Shown here: one piece after another, positions 1 through 6,090 of the stretch
How positions within the stretch are numbered: position 1 is the first letter of the stretch
Layout of the letters: each line of letters begins with the position of its first letter
Virus record (IMG/VR): IMGVR_UViG_3300033141_002258
Location: 1-38,408 of that record
Direction: 5' to 3' (one strand)
From: a virus
Length of the DNA: 38,408 bases
The notes under the pieces: model-generated
Told to the model about the DNA's origin: nothing
The model's input: only the letters and a program-made list of their open reading frames with translations
Databases searched by the model: none
Program-made: the position numbers and the translations under genes

Positions 1-114
1 ACAATTCGGCTACCAAAGAAAACAATCTTAAAATAGATAAACTAATTAAAGAACTAATGATATGATAAAGGTCGGCAAACTTAATAATCTTATTTCAGAT
101 TATGATTGTAAGTA
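1..114. repeat. Terminal direct repeat, left copy (circular assembly overlap)
   Basis: Bases 1-114 are identical to 38295-38408. An exact overlap of this kind at both ends is typical of a circular or circularly permuted genome assembled from short reads. A true 114-bp terminal redundancy is possible but less likely, because the repeat lies inside genes that read straight across the junction. Bases 3-65 hold the 3' end of the gene that starts at 38026. Confidence 0.95.
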
Positions 115-281
115 TTTTATTTATATTATTTGGAATAGCGTTAACAGGATATGTAATTGCTGGATTTAAAAATTTAGTTAGCACAACAGAATGGGAATTA
201 GGCGGAGCAGGATTTTTAATGTTAGCAATGATGTCAATAATTACAGGAGTAATGTTATTTTTAAAAGAACTAATGATATGA
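102..281 (+). CDS. Small two-helix membrane protein (59 aa)
   Basis: The frame encodes 59 residues with two clear hydrophobic segments, about residues 2-20 and 36-54, joined by a short polar stretch containing TTEWE. It follows the gene that ends at 65 in the rightward early operon, and its stop overlaps the next start at 278 in an ATGA arrangement. The last codons read KELMI, the same ending as the preceding gene, because 18 bases (48-65 and 264-281) are repeated. No function is recognised; a small inner-membrane protein is inferred from hydrophobicity alone. Confidence 0.6.
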   Translation: MIVSILFILFGIALTGYVIAGFKNLVSTTEWELGGAGFLMLAMMSIITGVMLFLKELMI

Positions 282-415
282 AGCTATACCGCCCCTACGC
301 AATAATAAAAGAAAAATACAGAAAGCGGATTAGAATAGAAGCCAGACGGCTGAAAATGAAAGTTAGCCAATTTTTTGAGTATATACTTGAATTATATTTC
401 GGAAGAAAGATGTAA
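278..415 (+). CDS. Small basic protein, possible ribbon-helix-helix fold (45 aa)
   Basis: The start at 278 is chosen because it overlaps the stop of the preceding gene (ATGA). The longer reading from 191 would run through that gene. The 45-residue product is very basic (EKYRKRIRIEARRLKMK) followed by an amphipathic helix (QFFEYILELYF). This resembles the strand-helix-helix pattern of Arc/CopG-type DNA binders, but it is too short to be sure. It is the last gene of the rightward early operon, and a DnaA box begins five bases after its stop. It could be a small transcription regulator; this is inference. Confidence 0.5.
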   Translation: MKLYRPYAIIKEKYRKRIRIEARRLKMKVSQFFEYILELYFGRKM

Positions 416-419
416 AAAG

Positions 420-428
420 TTATCCACA
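420..428 (+). promoter_or_regulatory. DnaA box (TTATCCACA), copy 1
   Basis: A perfect match to the bacterial DnaA box TTATCCACA, 11 nt upstream of the -35 element at 440. It is one of four perfect copies noticed in the window, each next to a strong promoter. Confidence 0.75.
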
Positions 429-439
429 GAAAGGTATGA

Positions 440-468
440 TTGACACGCAGAACGATTTGGTATATATT
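440..468 (+). promoter_or_regulatory. Sigma70-type promoter, rightward
   Basis: TTGACA (440-445), a 17-bp spacer and TATATT (463-468). The predicted start of transcription, about 475, falls on the A of an ATG (AACTAATG), so any translation would be leaderless. It reads into the structured region 475-850. Confidence 0.75.
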
Positions 469-474
469 TAACTA

Positions 475-513
475 ATGGCAAACTTTTATTTCAACAATCT
501 AACTCGTTTCTAA
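475..513 (+). CDS. Possible 12-aa leader peptide
   Basis: The first ATG lies exactly at the predicted transcription start of the promoter at 440-468, and the frame encodes MANFYFNNLTRF then TAA. The start region (AATGGCAAAC, 474-483) is also the 5' half of a stem with GTTTTGCCATT near 526-537, which is followed by a run of T. A ribosome on this peptide would block that stem, as in leader-peptide attenuation. Three of twelve residues are Phe, which may be chance in AT-rich DNA. This is a hypothesis, not a recognised leader. Confidence 0.25.
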   Translation: MANFYFNNLTRF

Positions 514-796
514 TCAGCGGGTTTTTGTTTTGCCATTTTTACAGGTATAAGTTACTTGTGATGCCATTTAATACCAAACACCTGCGAACCTTCTATCTTA
601 TCGGCTTTAAGGTATTAGTTATTACGGGTGTTTTGATAGCTCCGCCAAAGTTATCAAGCGTTCTGGCGTTAAAATACTTGGGGGCGAAAGCTCCATTCGG
701 ATTAAAAGCCGAAACCAAGTGTCCAGAAAAGCCGTCCCTCTGTGGGTATAGGGCAGGGCAGTTCTGCTCGCAGAGGGAAATTGAATAGTTTTTCAC

Positions 797-827
797 AAAA
801 AAAAAGAAGAGTTATTTCTAACTCTTC
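797..827 (-). terminator. Intrinsic terminator of the leftward operon
   Basis: On the minus strand a perfect 9-bp stem (GAAGAGTTA with TAACTCTTC, loop GAAA; 806-827) is followed by nine T residues. It closes the leftward operon that starts near 2352. Confidence 0.85.
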
Positions 828-830
828 GTA

Positions 831-850
831 AAAACCTCATCACAGGTTTT
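831..850 (+). terminator. Possible rightward terminator
   Basis: AAAACCT (831-837) pairs with AGGTTTT (844-850) around a 6-nt loop, and the 3' arm supplies four T residues. It is a weak terminator that could end the RNA starting at 475. A further small hairpin GTTAG/CTAAC follows near 855-870. Confidence 0.35.
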
Positions 851-907
851 ATCGTTAGCACACACTAACTTATCTTTACTATATATTAAGACGGAATATA
901 AGTCAAG

Positions 908-1009
908 TTATTTCAGTAATAAGTTCAAAAACAGAACCCAGCCAATAATAATCGGGATACCAAAAGCAAATAATAAATCAATTTGTTGTTCTTTAATAAA
1001 GTTTTTCAT
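908..1009 (-). CDS. Small single-pass membrane peptide (33 aa)
   Basis: A 33-residue frame starting MKNFIKEQQID with one hydrophobic segment (about residues 13-32, LLFAFGIPIII and on). It is the last recognisable gene of the leftward operon, upstream of the terminator at 797-827. The size and one-helix form fit the small membrane peptides common in phage early operons. Its function is unknown and support rests on position and hydrophobicity only. Confidence 0.45.
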   Translation of the reverse strand: MKNFIKEQQIDLLFAFGIPIIIGWVLFLNLLLK

Positions 1010-1038
1010 AGTTTTATCTATTAGGTTTTAATTGAGGA

Positions 1039-1206
1039 TTAAATAAGTATCGCCCATACAAAAAATATTACAGATAATATAACTCCTGTAAATAAATCAA
1101 GTGTGGGGTATTTTGGAGGGTCAAAAATAAGACCACCTTCATCTTTATAAAAAGCTACTCCTGATAATAAAAAGAAAATTGCGATTATAAATAATAATAC
1201 CTTCAT
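1039..1206 (-). CDS. Small two-helix membrane protein (55 aa)
   Basis: A 55-residue frame with two hydrophobic segments: residues 1-18 (MKVLLFIIAIFFLLSGVA) and about 36-55, separated by a polar loop holding KDEGG and DPPKYPT. It lies in the leftward operon between the 1320-1685 gene and the 908-1009 peptide. No family is recognised. Confidence 0.5.
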   Translation of the reverse strand: MKVLLFIIAIFFLLSGVAFYKDEGGLIFDPPKYPTLDLFTGVILSVIFFVWAILI

Positions 1207-1319
1207 AATTCCAGTTCTTTATTAAGTTTATAATTTATAATTGACCTTTAATAATACCTCTATCAAGCCCTCAATTACCTTATCCCCGTTTTTATAAGAT
1301 AATTAAGAGCTTTAATTGA

Positions 1320-1685
1320 TTATTCTTCTTTTTCTAATTCTATTTCTAATTCTATCGCATACTCTTCTTCGGCAAAAGTCCAGTAATCTTCTGTGTTTTT
1401 CATTGTAAAACTGCTATCTCCTAATACGCTATCGTGTAAGTAATCTTTATATTTTTCAATCAAATCGTCTTCATTTTCGGCTTCCCACTTTTTAAAAGCA
1501 AGTTTAGATTCGTCTTCGTTTATGCTTAATTTCGCATCTTTTTCTATATCTCCATCTATTCTAACAATATATTTTGAACCTTTAAAAACTCCCTCTCGTC
1601 CACTCTTTCCATTATGCTCCCATTTAATATAATTATCCATTAAGTATTCTGCTCCGCCATCTGTTTTATGATAATATAATCTCAT
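1320..1685 (-). CDS. Acidic hypothetical protein (121 aa)
   Basis: The 121-residue product is strongly acidic, with many Glu and Asp residues, ending in a Glu-rich tail (ELEIELEKEE). The N-terminal part alternates charged and aromatic residues (YYHKTDGGAEYLMDNYIKWE), suggesting a beta-rich domain. An acidic early phage protein could be a DNA mimic or an inhibitor of a host protein, but no such family is recognised. It is in the leftward operon with the 1768-2040 gene upstream. Confidence 0.6.
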   Translation of the reverse strand: MRLYYHKTDGGAEYLMDNYIKWEHNGKSGREGVFKGSKYIVRIDGDIEKDAKLSINEDESKLAFKKWEAENEDDLIEKYKDYLHDSVLGDSSFTMKNTEDYWTFAEEEYAIELEIELEKEE

Positions 1686-1767
1686 ATTAAATGAACGGGG
1701 TTAAACTAATAATCCGGCTAAATTGATAACACAACTAATCAAGGTAGTAATGTTATCTATTAACTGA

Positions 1768-2040
1768 TTATCTGAAACTTAATACTTTTTTATATTCTCG
1801 GTTTAAATCAGATAAGTTATAATCCCAATTAAAGCCACCACACATAGAACCAAAATTGTTAGCTACAAGCAACTTGTTAGAGAGAATATCGCCATCTCTA
1901 TCAAGTAAAATTGGTTCTTTCCAAACTTTACTAACTATTTTCCAGTAATTCTTAATATAAACTTTTGATTTTTCGGCTATATTATCATTATAAATCTGTA
2001 TTTTATGAGGTATTAAATCTAATTTTTCAGCTTTTATCAT
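1768..2040 (-). CDS. Hypothetical protein (90 aa), first gene of leftward operon
   Basis: Encodes 90 residues with a mixed alpha/beta look, including SKVWKEPILLDRDGDILSNKLLVANNFGSM and a glycine-rich GGFNWDYNL. It is the first gene after the long leader of the leftward transcript that starts near 2352. A terminator-like structure (2083-2180) sits about 43 nt before its start, so expression may depend on readthrough. No family is recognised. Confidence 0.55.
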   Translation of the reverse strand: MIKAEKLDLIPHKIQIYNDNIAEKSKVYIKNYWKIVSKVWKEPILLDRDGDILSNKLLVANNFGSMCGGFNWDYNLSDLNREYKKVLSFR

Positions 2041-2082
2041 ATTTTAAGAACAATCCTTGATATTGTTGTTAGTTTAATTAAA

Positions 2083-2180
2083 AACTCCCGACCTTGAATT
2101 ACCCCTCTGTCCTGTAAAAGTTAGCTATTCTACGGGATAACTAATTCTACAAGCAAAGAGGTAATTAAGAGTAAGGAGTT
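2083..2180 (-). promoter_or_regulatory. Leader structure with T-run: candidate attenuator
   Basis: On the minus strand AACTCC (2180-2175) pairs with GGAGTT (2088-2083), followed by TTTTTAATT. Inside, AATTACC (2166-2160) pairs with GGTAATT (2103-2097), and an inner hairpin TTAGTTAT/ATAGCTAA is possible. The T-run lies 40-odd nt upstream of the gene starting at 2040, so the structure could stop most transcripts. Confidence 0.45.
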
Positions 2181-2290
2181 ATTATCCGGCATTAAAGCGG
2201 GGATAAAAAAAACACCATTACGGAGTTTAAATTACTTATAAGCCGTAGAACTTATTAAATAGATAGCAAAGGGATATTTCAAGGTTCAAG

Positions 2291-2354
2291 ATAGTATTTT
2301 ATCACTTAATCGCTATGATAATTAAATAGATGCGAATATATCTATAAATACTAT
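2291..2354 (-). ncRNA. Three-way-junction 5' leader of the leftward transcript
   Basis: The predicted transcription start (about 2352) coincides with the start of a 9-bp closing stem (ATAGTATTT 2291-2299 with AAATACTAT 2346-2354). It encloses two hairpins: ATAGAT 2326-2331 with ATCTAT 2340-2345, and TATCA 2300-2304 with TGATA 2316-2320. The arrangement is a compact three-way junction at the RNA 5' end. The stems are AU-rich, so chance cannot be excluded. Confidence 0.4.
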
Positions 2355-2358
2355 TTTC

Positions 2359-2386
2359 ATAATAGCAAACCAGCAGAGCTTGTCAA
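2359..2386 (-). promoter_or_regulatory. Sigma70-type promoter, leftward
   Basis: Read leftward: TTGACA (2386-2381), a 16-bp spacer and TATTAT (2364-2359). It drives the leftward operon 2040 to 908. A DnaA box lies 12 bp upstream. Confidence 0.75.
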
Positions 2387-2398
2387 TACCCCTTAACC

Positions 2399-2407
2399 TG
2401 TGGATAA
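2399..2407 (-). promoter_or_regulatory. DnaA box, copy 2
   Basis: A perfect TTATCCACA on the minus strand (TGTGGATAA as written), 12 bp upstream of the leftward -35 element and in the same orientation and spacing as copies 1 and 3. Confidence 0.75.
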
Positions 2408-2509
2408 CTCTTTAATTTATATTTAACCCTGTTTACCTTAAAAACGGGCTGAATAATAACTCAACTATTTAATAATAAACGCTTAAAATGGAAGTTAGAG
2501 CGTAAAATT

Positions 2510-2851
2510 ATGGCTACTATTCAACAAAAACAAGCAGTTAAGAAGTTATCGGAAGCTATCGGAAACAAGCAACCCATAAAAATGGGCAAGATTATGTTAG
2601 AAAGCGGATATTCAATAAGCACATCTAAAACCCCGCAACGCTTAACTGAAACAAAAGGCTTTAAGCAGTTATTATCAGAGATAGATGATGAACCATTATT
2701 GAAACGGGTTAAAGAGATAGCAATGGATACAGACAAACGGGCATCTCTTGAAGCTATTAAGCTATTATTGATTGAATTGAAAGGACTCGGGGCTGATAAA
2801 AAGGTAAAGATAGGAAGAATGATGGATGATATAAATGACTTGTTTAGATAG
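2510..2851 (+). CDS. terS: Terminase small subunit (113 aa)
   Basis: The product fits the compact phage small-terminase pattern: an N-terminal DNA-binding part (residues about 1-45, KMGKIMLESGYSISTSKTPQR), the typical sequence ETKGFKQLLSEI, then a helical oligomerisation region ending LEAIKLLLIELKGL. TerS binds the packaging site and hands DNA to TerL, which lies about 7 kb downstream at 9787; that distance is unusual. The non-coding, repeat-rich stretch right after the gene may be its binding site. Family assignment is from pattern recognition, not from a search. Confidence 0.7.
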   Translation: MATIQQKQAVKKLSEAIGNKQPIKMGKIMLESGYSISTSKTPQRLTETKGFKQLLSEIDDEPLLKRVKEIAMDTDKRASLEAIKLLLIELKGLGADKKVKIGRMMDDINDLFR

Positions 2852-2866
2852 CTTTGGCGGATAAAG

Positions 2867-3094
2867 AACACTTTAAAGGATAACAACTACACAATAAAGA
2901 ATGTATACTACGTAGAGAATATATAGTTGAAACTTCTGTTTGTAGAGAATGTATACTATCACACCACACACACAACCACACAGACATAAAAGACATAAAG
3001 CGAACAAAACAAGCATATTTACGAACAAACGGGGTATACGGGTGTCAAGTTGAAACTTCTGTATGTATATAGATAGCAATCAAACACTTTAAAG
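2867..3094. repeat. Paired direct repeats downstream of terS, candidate packaging site
   Basis: The 274-nt gene-free stretch 2852-3125 holds three repeated boxes: AACACTTTAAAG at 2867-2878 and 3083-3094, AGTTGAAACTTCTGT at 2925-2939 and 3048-3062, and AGAATGTATACTA at 2898-2910 and 2946-2958 (the last with a palindromic GTATAC). An AC-rich simple stretch (about 2960-2990) lies between. Placement beside terS fits a pac/cos-type site; this is inference. Confidence 0.55.
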
Positions 3095-3125
3095 CTGAAA
3101 TAGACAAAGCAAGTTCACCAATCCT

Positions 3126-3467
3126 ATGAAATGTTTAAATTGCGAACAAAAACTTAATAATCCAAGAGCCAAGTTCTGTTCAGATAAATGTCGTATGACA
3201 TTTAATAGGGCGAACAAGATAATCCAACCCGAACAACAACCCGAACAAGGCGAACAAATTAACCCGAACAAACCCCAACCCGAACAACCCGAACAGAAGT
3301 CGTTTAAGAACTACACCGCCCAAAACCTATATGACGAAATAGCTATGTATCCCAATGATACTTGGAAAGACAGCCCCGCTTATTTAGAACTTATAAAAAG
3401 GCTTAAAAAATGGGATATTAAGAAGTTAAGGGAATTAAAGTATTATATCCCAAATTGGAAGAAATGA
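3126..3467 (+). CDS. Zinc-finger protein with PEQ-rich linker (113 aa)
   Basis: The N-terminus has a CxxC then CxxxC pair (CLNCEQ at residues 3-8, FCSDKC at about 18-23), typical of a small treble-clef or zinc-ribbon found at the start of phage proteins. Residues about 36-60 are a low-complexity linker of repeated PEQ units, followed by a basic helical C-terminal domain ending YYIPNWKK. It may bind DNA or a packaging partner given its position after the terS repeats. Its stop overlaps the next start (ATGA). Exact function is unknown. Confidence 0.65.
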   Translation: MKCLNCEQKLNNPRAKFCSDKCRMTFNRANKIIQPEQQPEQGEQINPNKPQPEQPEQKSFKNYTAQNLYDEIAMYPNDTWKDSPAYLELIKRLKKWDIKKLRELKYYIPNWKK

Positions 3468-3562
3468 TTTTATCTATCTTATTAGTGTTAATAGCGGTAG
3501 TGTGGATTCTTATCCCGCTTTTTGTATATATTATTTGGTTTAGGAAGCAAAAAGATATATGA
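3464..3562 (+). CDS. Single-pass membrane peptide (32 aa)
   Basis: The 32-residue product is almost entirely one hydrophobic helix (residues 2-25) followed by a short basic tail (WFRKQKDI), predicting an N-out, C-in inner-membrane peptide. Its start overlaps the previous stop and its stop overlaps the next start (TGATG), which supports translation. Function is unknown. Confidence 0.5.
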   Translation: MILSILLVLIAVVWILIPLFVYIIWFRKQKDI

Positions 3563-3642
3563 TGTTTTTAGGAAGATTGGTAATATATATGTCAATAGTG
3601 GCGATAATTGTCTTTGTTCTTAAATATATAACTGATGAATAA
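3562..3642 (+). CDS. Single-pass membrane peptide (26 aa)
   Basis: A 26-residue frame beginning MFLGRLVIYMS with a hydrophobic helix (about residues 6-22) and an acidic end (ITDE). It overlaps the preceding gene by one base and the next by eight, so it sits in a translationally coupled string of tiny membrane proteins at 3464-4039. It is very short, so confidence is limited. Confidence 0.4.
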   Translation: MFLGRLVIYMSIVAIIVFVLKYITDE

Positions 3643-4039
3643 AACAAAGTTATTTTTAAAGATAGTTAAGTTTAAGGAAAGGCATAAGAGAGGTAAATAT
3701 TGGATTAGTTTTATTCAGGGATTTTTTAATCCGCAGGGGCTATTTATACTTTGGACTATGATAGCCGCTTGGATAGAGTTGTATCTTTTAAGGGGATTCA
3801 AATGGCGAGATGTTTTAATCTTTATTGGATTAGTAATTGCGGGTTTCTTAATGGAATTTGTAAAATGGTATTTTGGGGATTTTGACTATAAGAAAGGGTT
3901 ATGGAAAAAAGAAAAAGAGTGGCTTCAGGAAGATGAAGTAATAGCCCCATTTAATGTTAAAGTAAAAAAGCAATTAAAAGCTATTGCTAAAAAATTAGAA
4001 ATAAAAGATTACTTTGATGATGACTGGGAAAACAAATAA
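3635..4039 (+). CDS. Membrane protein with C-terminal charged tail (134 aa)
   Basis: Two hydrophobic segments are visible, about residues 33-55 (FILWTMIAAWIELYLL) and 59-80 (VLIFIGLVIAGFLMEFV), after a basic N-terminus. The soluble C-terminal half is rich in Lys and Glu and ends with acidic DYFDDDWENK. The 3' end overlaps the start of the aminotransferase gene at 4017. It could anchor or assist the sugar-modifying enzymes encoded next; that link is only positional. Confidence 0.6.
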   Translation: MNKTKLFLKIVKFKERHKRGKYWISFIQGFFNPQGLFILWTMIAAWIELYLLRGFKWRDVLIFIGLVIAGFLMEFVKWYFGDFDYKKGLWKKEKEWLQEDEVIAPFNVKVKKQLKAIAKKLEIKDYFDDDWENK

Positions 4040-4823
4040 ATATGTGCTGGGAAAAGAGCTGGAAGCCTTTGAGAGGGACTTATCACGCTGGGCAGGGGTT
4101 AAGTATGTTATTGGGGTTAATAGCGGCACAGACGCCCTTTATCTGTCTTTAAGGGCATTAGAGATAGGGGTTTATGATGAAGTAATAACAAGTGTGTTTT
4201 CCTTTATATCCCCCGCAGAGGAGATAGTTAATTGCGGAGCAGACCCCGTATTCGTGGATATTAAAGATGATAAGAATATAGATGAGGATAAAATTAAGAT
4301 TACAGATAAGACAAAAGCGATTATTCCCGTTCATCTGTTTAATAAGAAGTGCGAGATGAGGAAGATAATGAAGATAGCCCGTAAGCATAAGTTAAAAGTA
4401 ATAGAAGATAGCTGTCAGCATTTTAGCAAGGGAATATATGGCGACCTTAAATGTTTTAGTTTTTATCCGACCAAAATGTTAGGCGGAACAAGAGATGGCG
4501 GAGCTGTTCTAACTAACAGCAAACGATTAGCCGATAAGATACGAATGTTAAGAAATCACGGAAGCGACCCCAAGAATAAGTATCTTCATAGATATATAGG
4601 CAAGAATTCAAGATTAGATGAAGCCCAAGCCAAGTTATTAAGAAGAAGATTAAAAAAAGGCGTCTTTATTAACAAACAGACATTTGAAAGCGGAAGGTAT
4701 TATTCAATTCCTTTACATTTACAGCCCTGCTTTCGTTATTTGAATTATAAAAAAGGGGATTTCCCAGAAGCGGAGCGTATTTCTAATGTTATTAAAAAAT
4801 GCCAGACACATTTCACCCAGTAA
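4017..4823 (+). CDS. DegT/DnrJ/EryC1-type PLP aminotransferase, shortened and frameshifted
   Basis: The family makes amino sugars by PLP-dependent transamination of nucleotide-bound keto sugars. The large domain is present: SGTDALYLSL, the DEVITSVFSF region, GADPVFVDI, the cofactor-ring aspartate in VIEDSCQ (about residue 131) and the PLP lysine in FYPTKMLGG (about 153). The protein has 268 residues, against roughly 360-400 for the family. After DEAQAKLLRRRLKK it jumps to SGRYYSIPLHLQPCF, so perhaps 60-80 residues of the small domain are missing. The C-terminus also leaves the family frame at an A6 run (4793-4798): the expected LP-x-x-P ending continues in the -1 frame as the next gene. It may be decayed or recoded. 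Confidence 0.75.
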   Translation: MMTGKTNKYVLGKELEAFERDLSRWAGVKYVIGVNSGTDALYLSLRALEIGVYDEVITSVFSFISPAEEIVNCGADPVFVDIKDDKNIDEDKIKITDKTKAIIPVHLFNKKCEMRKIMKIARKHKLKVIEDSCQHFSKGIYGDLKCFSFYPTKMLGGTRDGGAVLTNSKRLADKIRMLRNHGSDPKNKYLHRYIGKNSRLDEAQAKLLRRRLKKGVFINKQTFESGRYYSIPLHLQPCFRYLNYKKGDFPEAERISNVIKKCQTHFTQ

Positions 4824-4999
4824 AAAATAATGAGATATTAACTATTATCAGCCATAATTGGAATATCGCCAGAAAATTATTAGCGGGGAAATATTATGAA
4901 GCAATGGTTAGCAAAGATTTGAAAAGAATTTATTATCTTGATGAAAATGAAGAATTGATACGAAAAACAAAAAACAAATTAAAGATATGGAAAATCTAA
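4799..4999 (+). CDS. C-terminal piece of the DegT protein or short separate ORF (66 aa)
   Basis: This frame starts inside the last codons of the aminotransferase. Its first residues, MPDTFHPVKNNEILTII, match the usual DegT ending (LP-x-h-P followed by an EI-x-x-I helix) better than the in-frame end KKCQTHFTQ does. A -1 slip on the A6 run just before would join the two parts. The remainder (IARKLLAGKYYEAM and on) is basic and not part of the family. It may be a separately started, coupled peptide, the product of frameshifting, or a relic of a broken gene. Confidence 0.5.
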   Translation: MPDTFHPVKNNEILTIISHNWNIARKLLAGKYYEAMVSKDLKRIYYLDENEELIRKTKNKLKIWKI

Positions 5000-5043
5000 T
5001 GAGGAGAAAACAAATAGCTGAAAAATATGCCAGACACATTTCA
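4799..5043. repeat. 17-bp direct repeat flanking the 4799-4999 ORF
   Basis: ATGCCAGACACATTTCA occurs at 4799-4815 and again at 5027-5043, each time providing the ATG and the first residues MPDTF of a frame. It looks like a scar of duplication or recombination at the broken end of the aminotransferase gene. Confidence 0.7.
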
Positions 5044-5788
5044 AGAAATAACAGAGTTTCTTTATGAAGAAAAAACAAAAGAACTTGAACAATATCCATT
5101 AGGGGAAGAAATGATTGTTGGTTTTGCCAGAGATAATGGCGGAGCTTTAACTTTTTTAAAAGATAGAGCCGAACCCCAAAGAGGTTATCCCGCTGGGGAT
5201 TATGTCCATAATGCTTGTGTTGTTAAAAAGGTTCTTATCTTTCTGATACTTAAAAGAAATCCAATTTTAATACTTTCAATCAAGGCGTGGAGTGAGATAA
5301 TAACAGATTTACTTCATTTTGCTTTTAAAGATTTCTTTCTTCCATATGAAAAACTATCCCAGCCGGTTAAAGAGATTTATCGGAACATTAAGGGGAAGAA
5401 ACGAGATTTAGTTTGTTTAATATTTGAGTTTGATATGAGATACAGATATGTGCTTCAAGACGCAATAAGCAATTCATTTATTAAGACATTTAATACTTTA
5501 ATAAAACGGGAAAAGTATCCGCAGATGAAAAGAAAATGGCGGATAATAAAATGGATAATAATACTTAGCCCAAAAATACGAAAAGAAGTAAGAACATTTT
5601 TTAAAAATATAGATACAAGACAATTTGCTTTTTCAAGAGAAGACCTTTATTGGACTTCCCAATTCTATAAAGATTATCTTTTTAGGGGAAAAACAAGAGA
5701 ACAGAGAACAAAAGAAATGGAAAAGATTTATGGCAAAAGCCAAATAGAAAAAGATGAAGAATATATAAAAGAAAATAAAGTAATATGA
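5027..5788 (+). CDS. Hypothetical protein (253 aa)
   Basis: No family is recognised. The product is basic with many aromatic residues. Residues about 25-60 (EEMIVGFARDNGGALTFLKDR, YPAGDYVHNACVVKK) look like a folded alpha/beta part. A hydrophobic stretch (residues about 66-80) could be a buried strand or a membrane segment. The C-terminal third is charged and helical (REQRTKEMEKIYGKSQIEKDEE). The only ATG in frame is within the 17-bp repeat; a stop lies four codons upstream, and a GAGGAG lies too far away to be a normal ribosome site. Its stop overlaps the zincin gene (ATGA). Confidence 0.55.
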   Translation: MPDTFQEITEFLYEEKTKELEQYPLGEEMIVGFARDNGGALTFLKDRAEPQRGYPAGDYVHNACVVKKVLIFLILKRNPILILSIKAWSEIITDLLHFAFKDFFLPYEKLSQPVKEIYRNIKGKKRDLVCLIFEFDMRYRYVLQDAISNSFIKTFNTLIKREKYPQMKRKWRIIKWIIILSPKIRKEVRTFFKNIDTRQFAFSREDLYWTSQFYKDYLFRGKTREQRTKEMEKIYGKSQIEKDEEYIKENKVI

Positions 5789-6090
5789 AAATACCGAAAG
5801 AATTAAAAATAGGAGCAAGAATAGTTAAAATAGAAATTGATAACAGAACAGGTGATGATGGATATAATGGCACTGCTTATATTGATAAAGGAATAATAAA
5901 TCTGAAAGAAGATGCGCCGCAAGAAAAAAAAGAAATAACGCTATTACACGAAATACTACATAATATTTTTCATCAATGCGGTTGGGAAAATGCTTTGTTT
6001 GAAAAGAAAAGTGATAGTGAGGAATGGCTTTGCACAACATTGTCTTATCATCTTTATCAAGTATTAGAAGATAACGATTTATTAAAGTGA
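5785..6090 (+). CDS. Small HExxH zinc metallopeptidase-like protein (101 aa)
   Basis: The motif TLLHEILHNIFH (about residues 52-63) holds HExxH with His55, Glu56 and His59, the zinc-binding and catalytic residues of zincins. The preceding segment (NGTAYIDKGIINLKED) fits the beta sheet seen in small phage zincin-like proteins. Such single-domain proteins are widespread in phages, and their substrates are mostly unknown; IrrE/ImmA-like repressor cleavage is one option. The gene is coupled at both ends (ATGA with 5788, GTGA with 6087). Confidence 0.65.
   Translation: MKIPKELKIGARIVKIEIDNRTGDDGYNGTAYIDKGIINLKEDAPQEKKEITLLHEILHNIFHQCGWENALFEKKSDSEEWLCTTLSYHLYQVLEDNDLLK

Larger units (their letters stand above)
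475..850 (+). ncRNA. Candidate structured RNA, about 60 to 375 nt
   Basis: No credible protein is seen here: the short frames on both strands overlap each other and lack good starts. Instead many helices appear. AATGGCAAAC near 474-483 can pair with GTTTTGCCATT near 526-537, followed by T5. CAGGT 542-546 pairs with ACCTG 580-584. CGCCA 643-647 pairs with TGGCG 664-668. A three-way junction has ACTTGG 676-681 paired with CCAAGT 715-720 around GGGC-GAAA-GCTC (82-93 of the 600s) and TTCGG 696-700 with CCGAA 709-713. CCCTCTG 736-742 pairs with CAGAGGG 771-777 around GCAG-tt-CTGC. A G-U pair and a GNRA loop favour the plus strand. The RNA may end at the first T-run (about 541) or near 850. Confidence 0.5.

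Noticed and set aside
62-169. 35-aa frame starting MIKVGKLNN
   Set aside because: It overlaps the better-supported two-helix membrane protein at 102-281 in another frame and has no hydrophobic or other pattern of its own.
191-277. N-terminal extension of the 278-415 gene
   Set aside because: It runs through the upstream membrane gene, and the ATGA overlap at 278 gives the natural start.
525-796. Two overlapping frames on opposite strands (87 and 67 aa)
   Set aside because: The rightward frame has only a TTG start, both products lack any family pattern, and the region is explained better by RNA helices.
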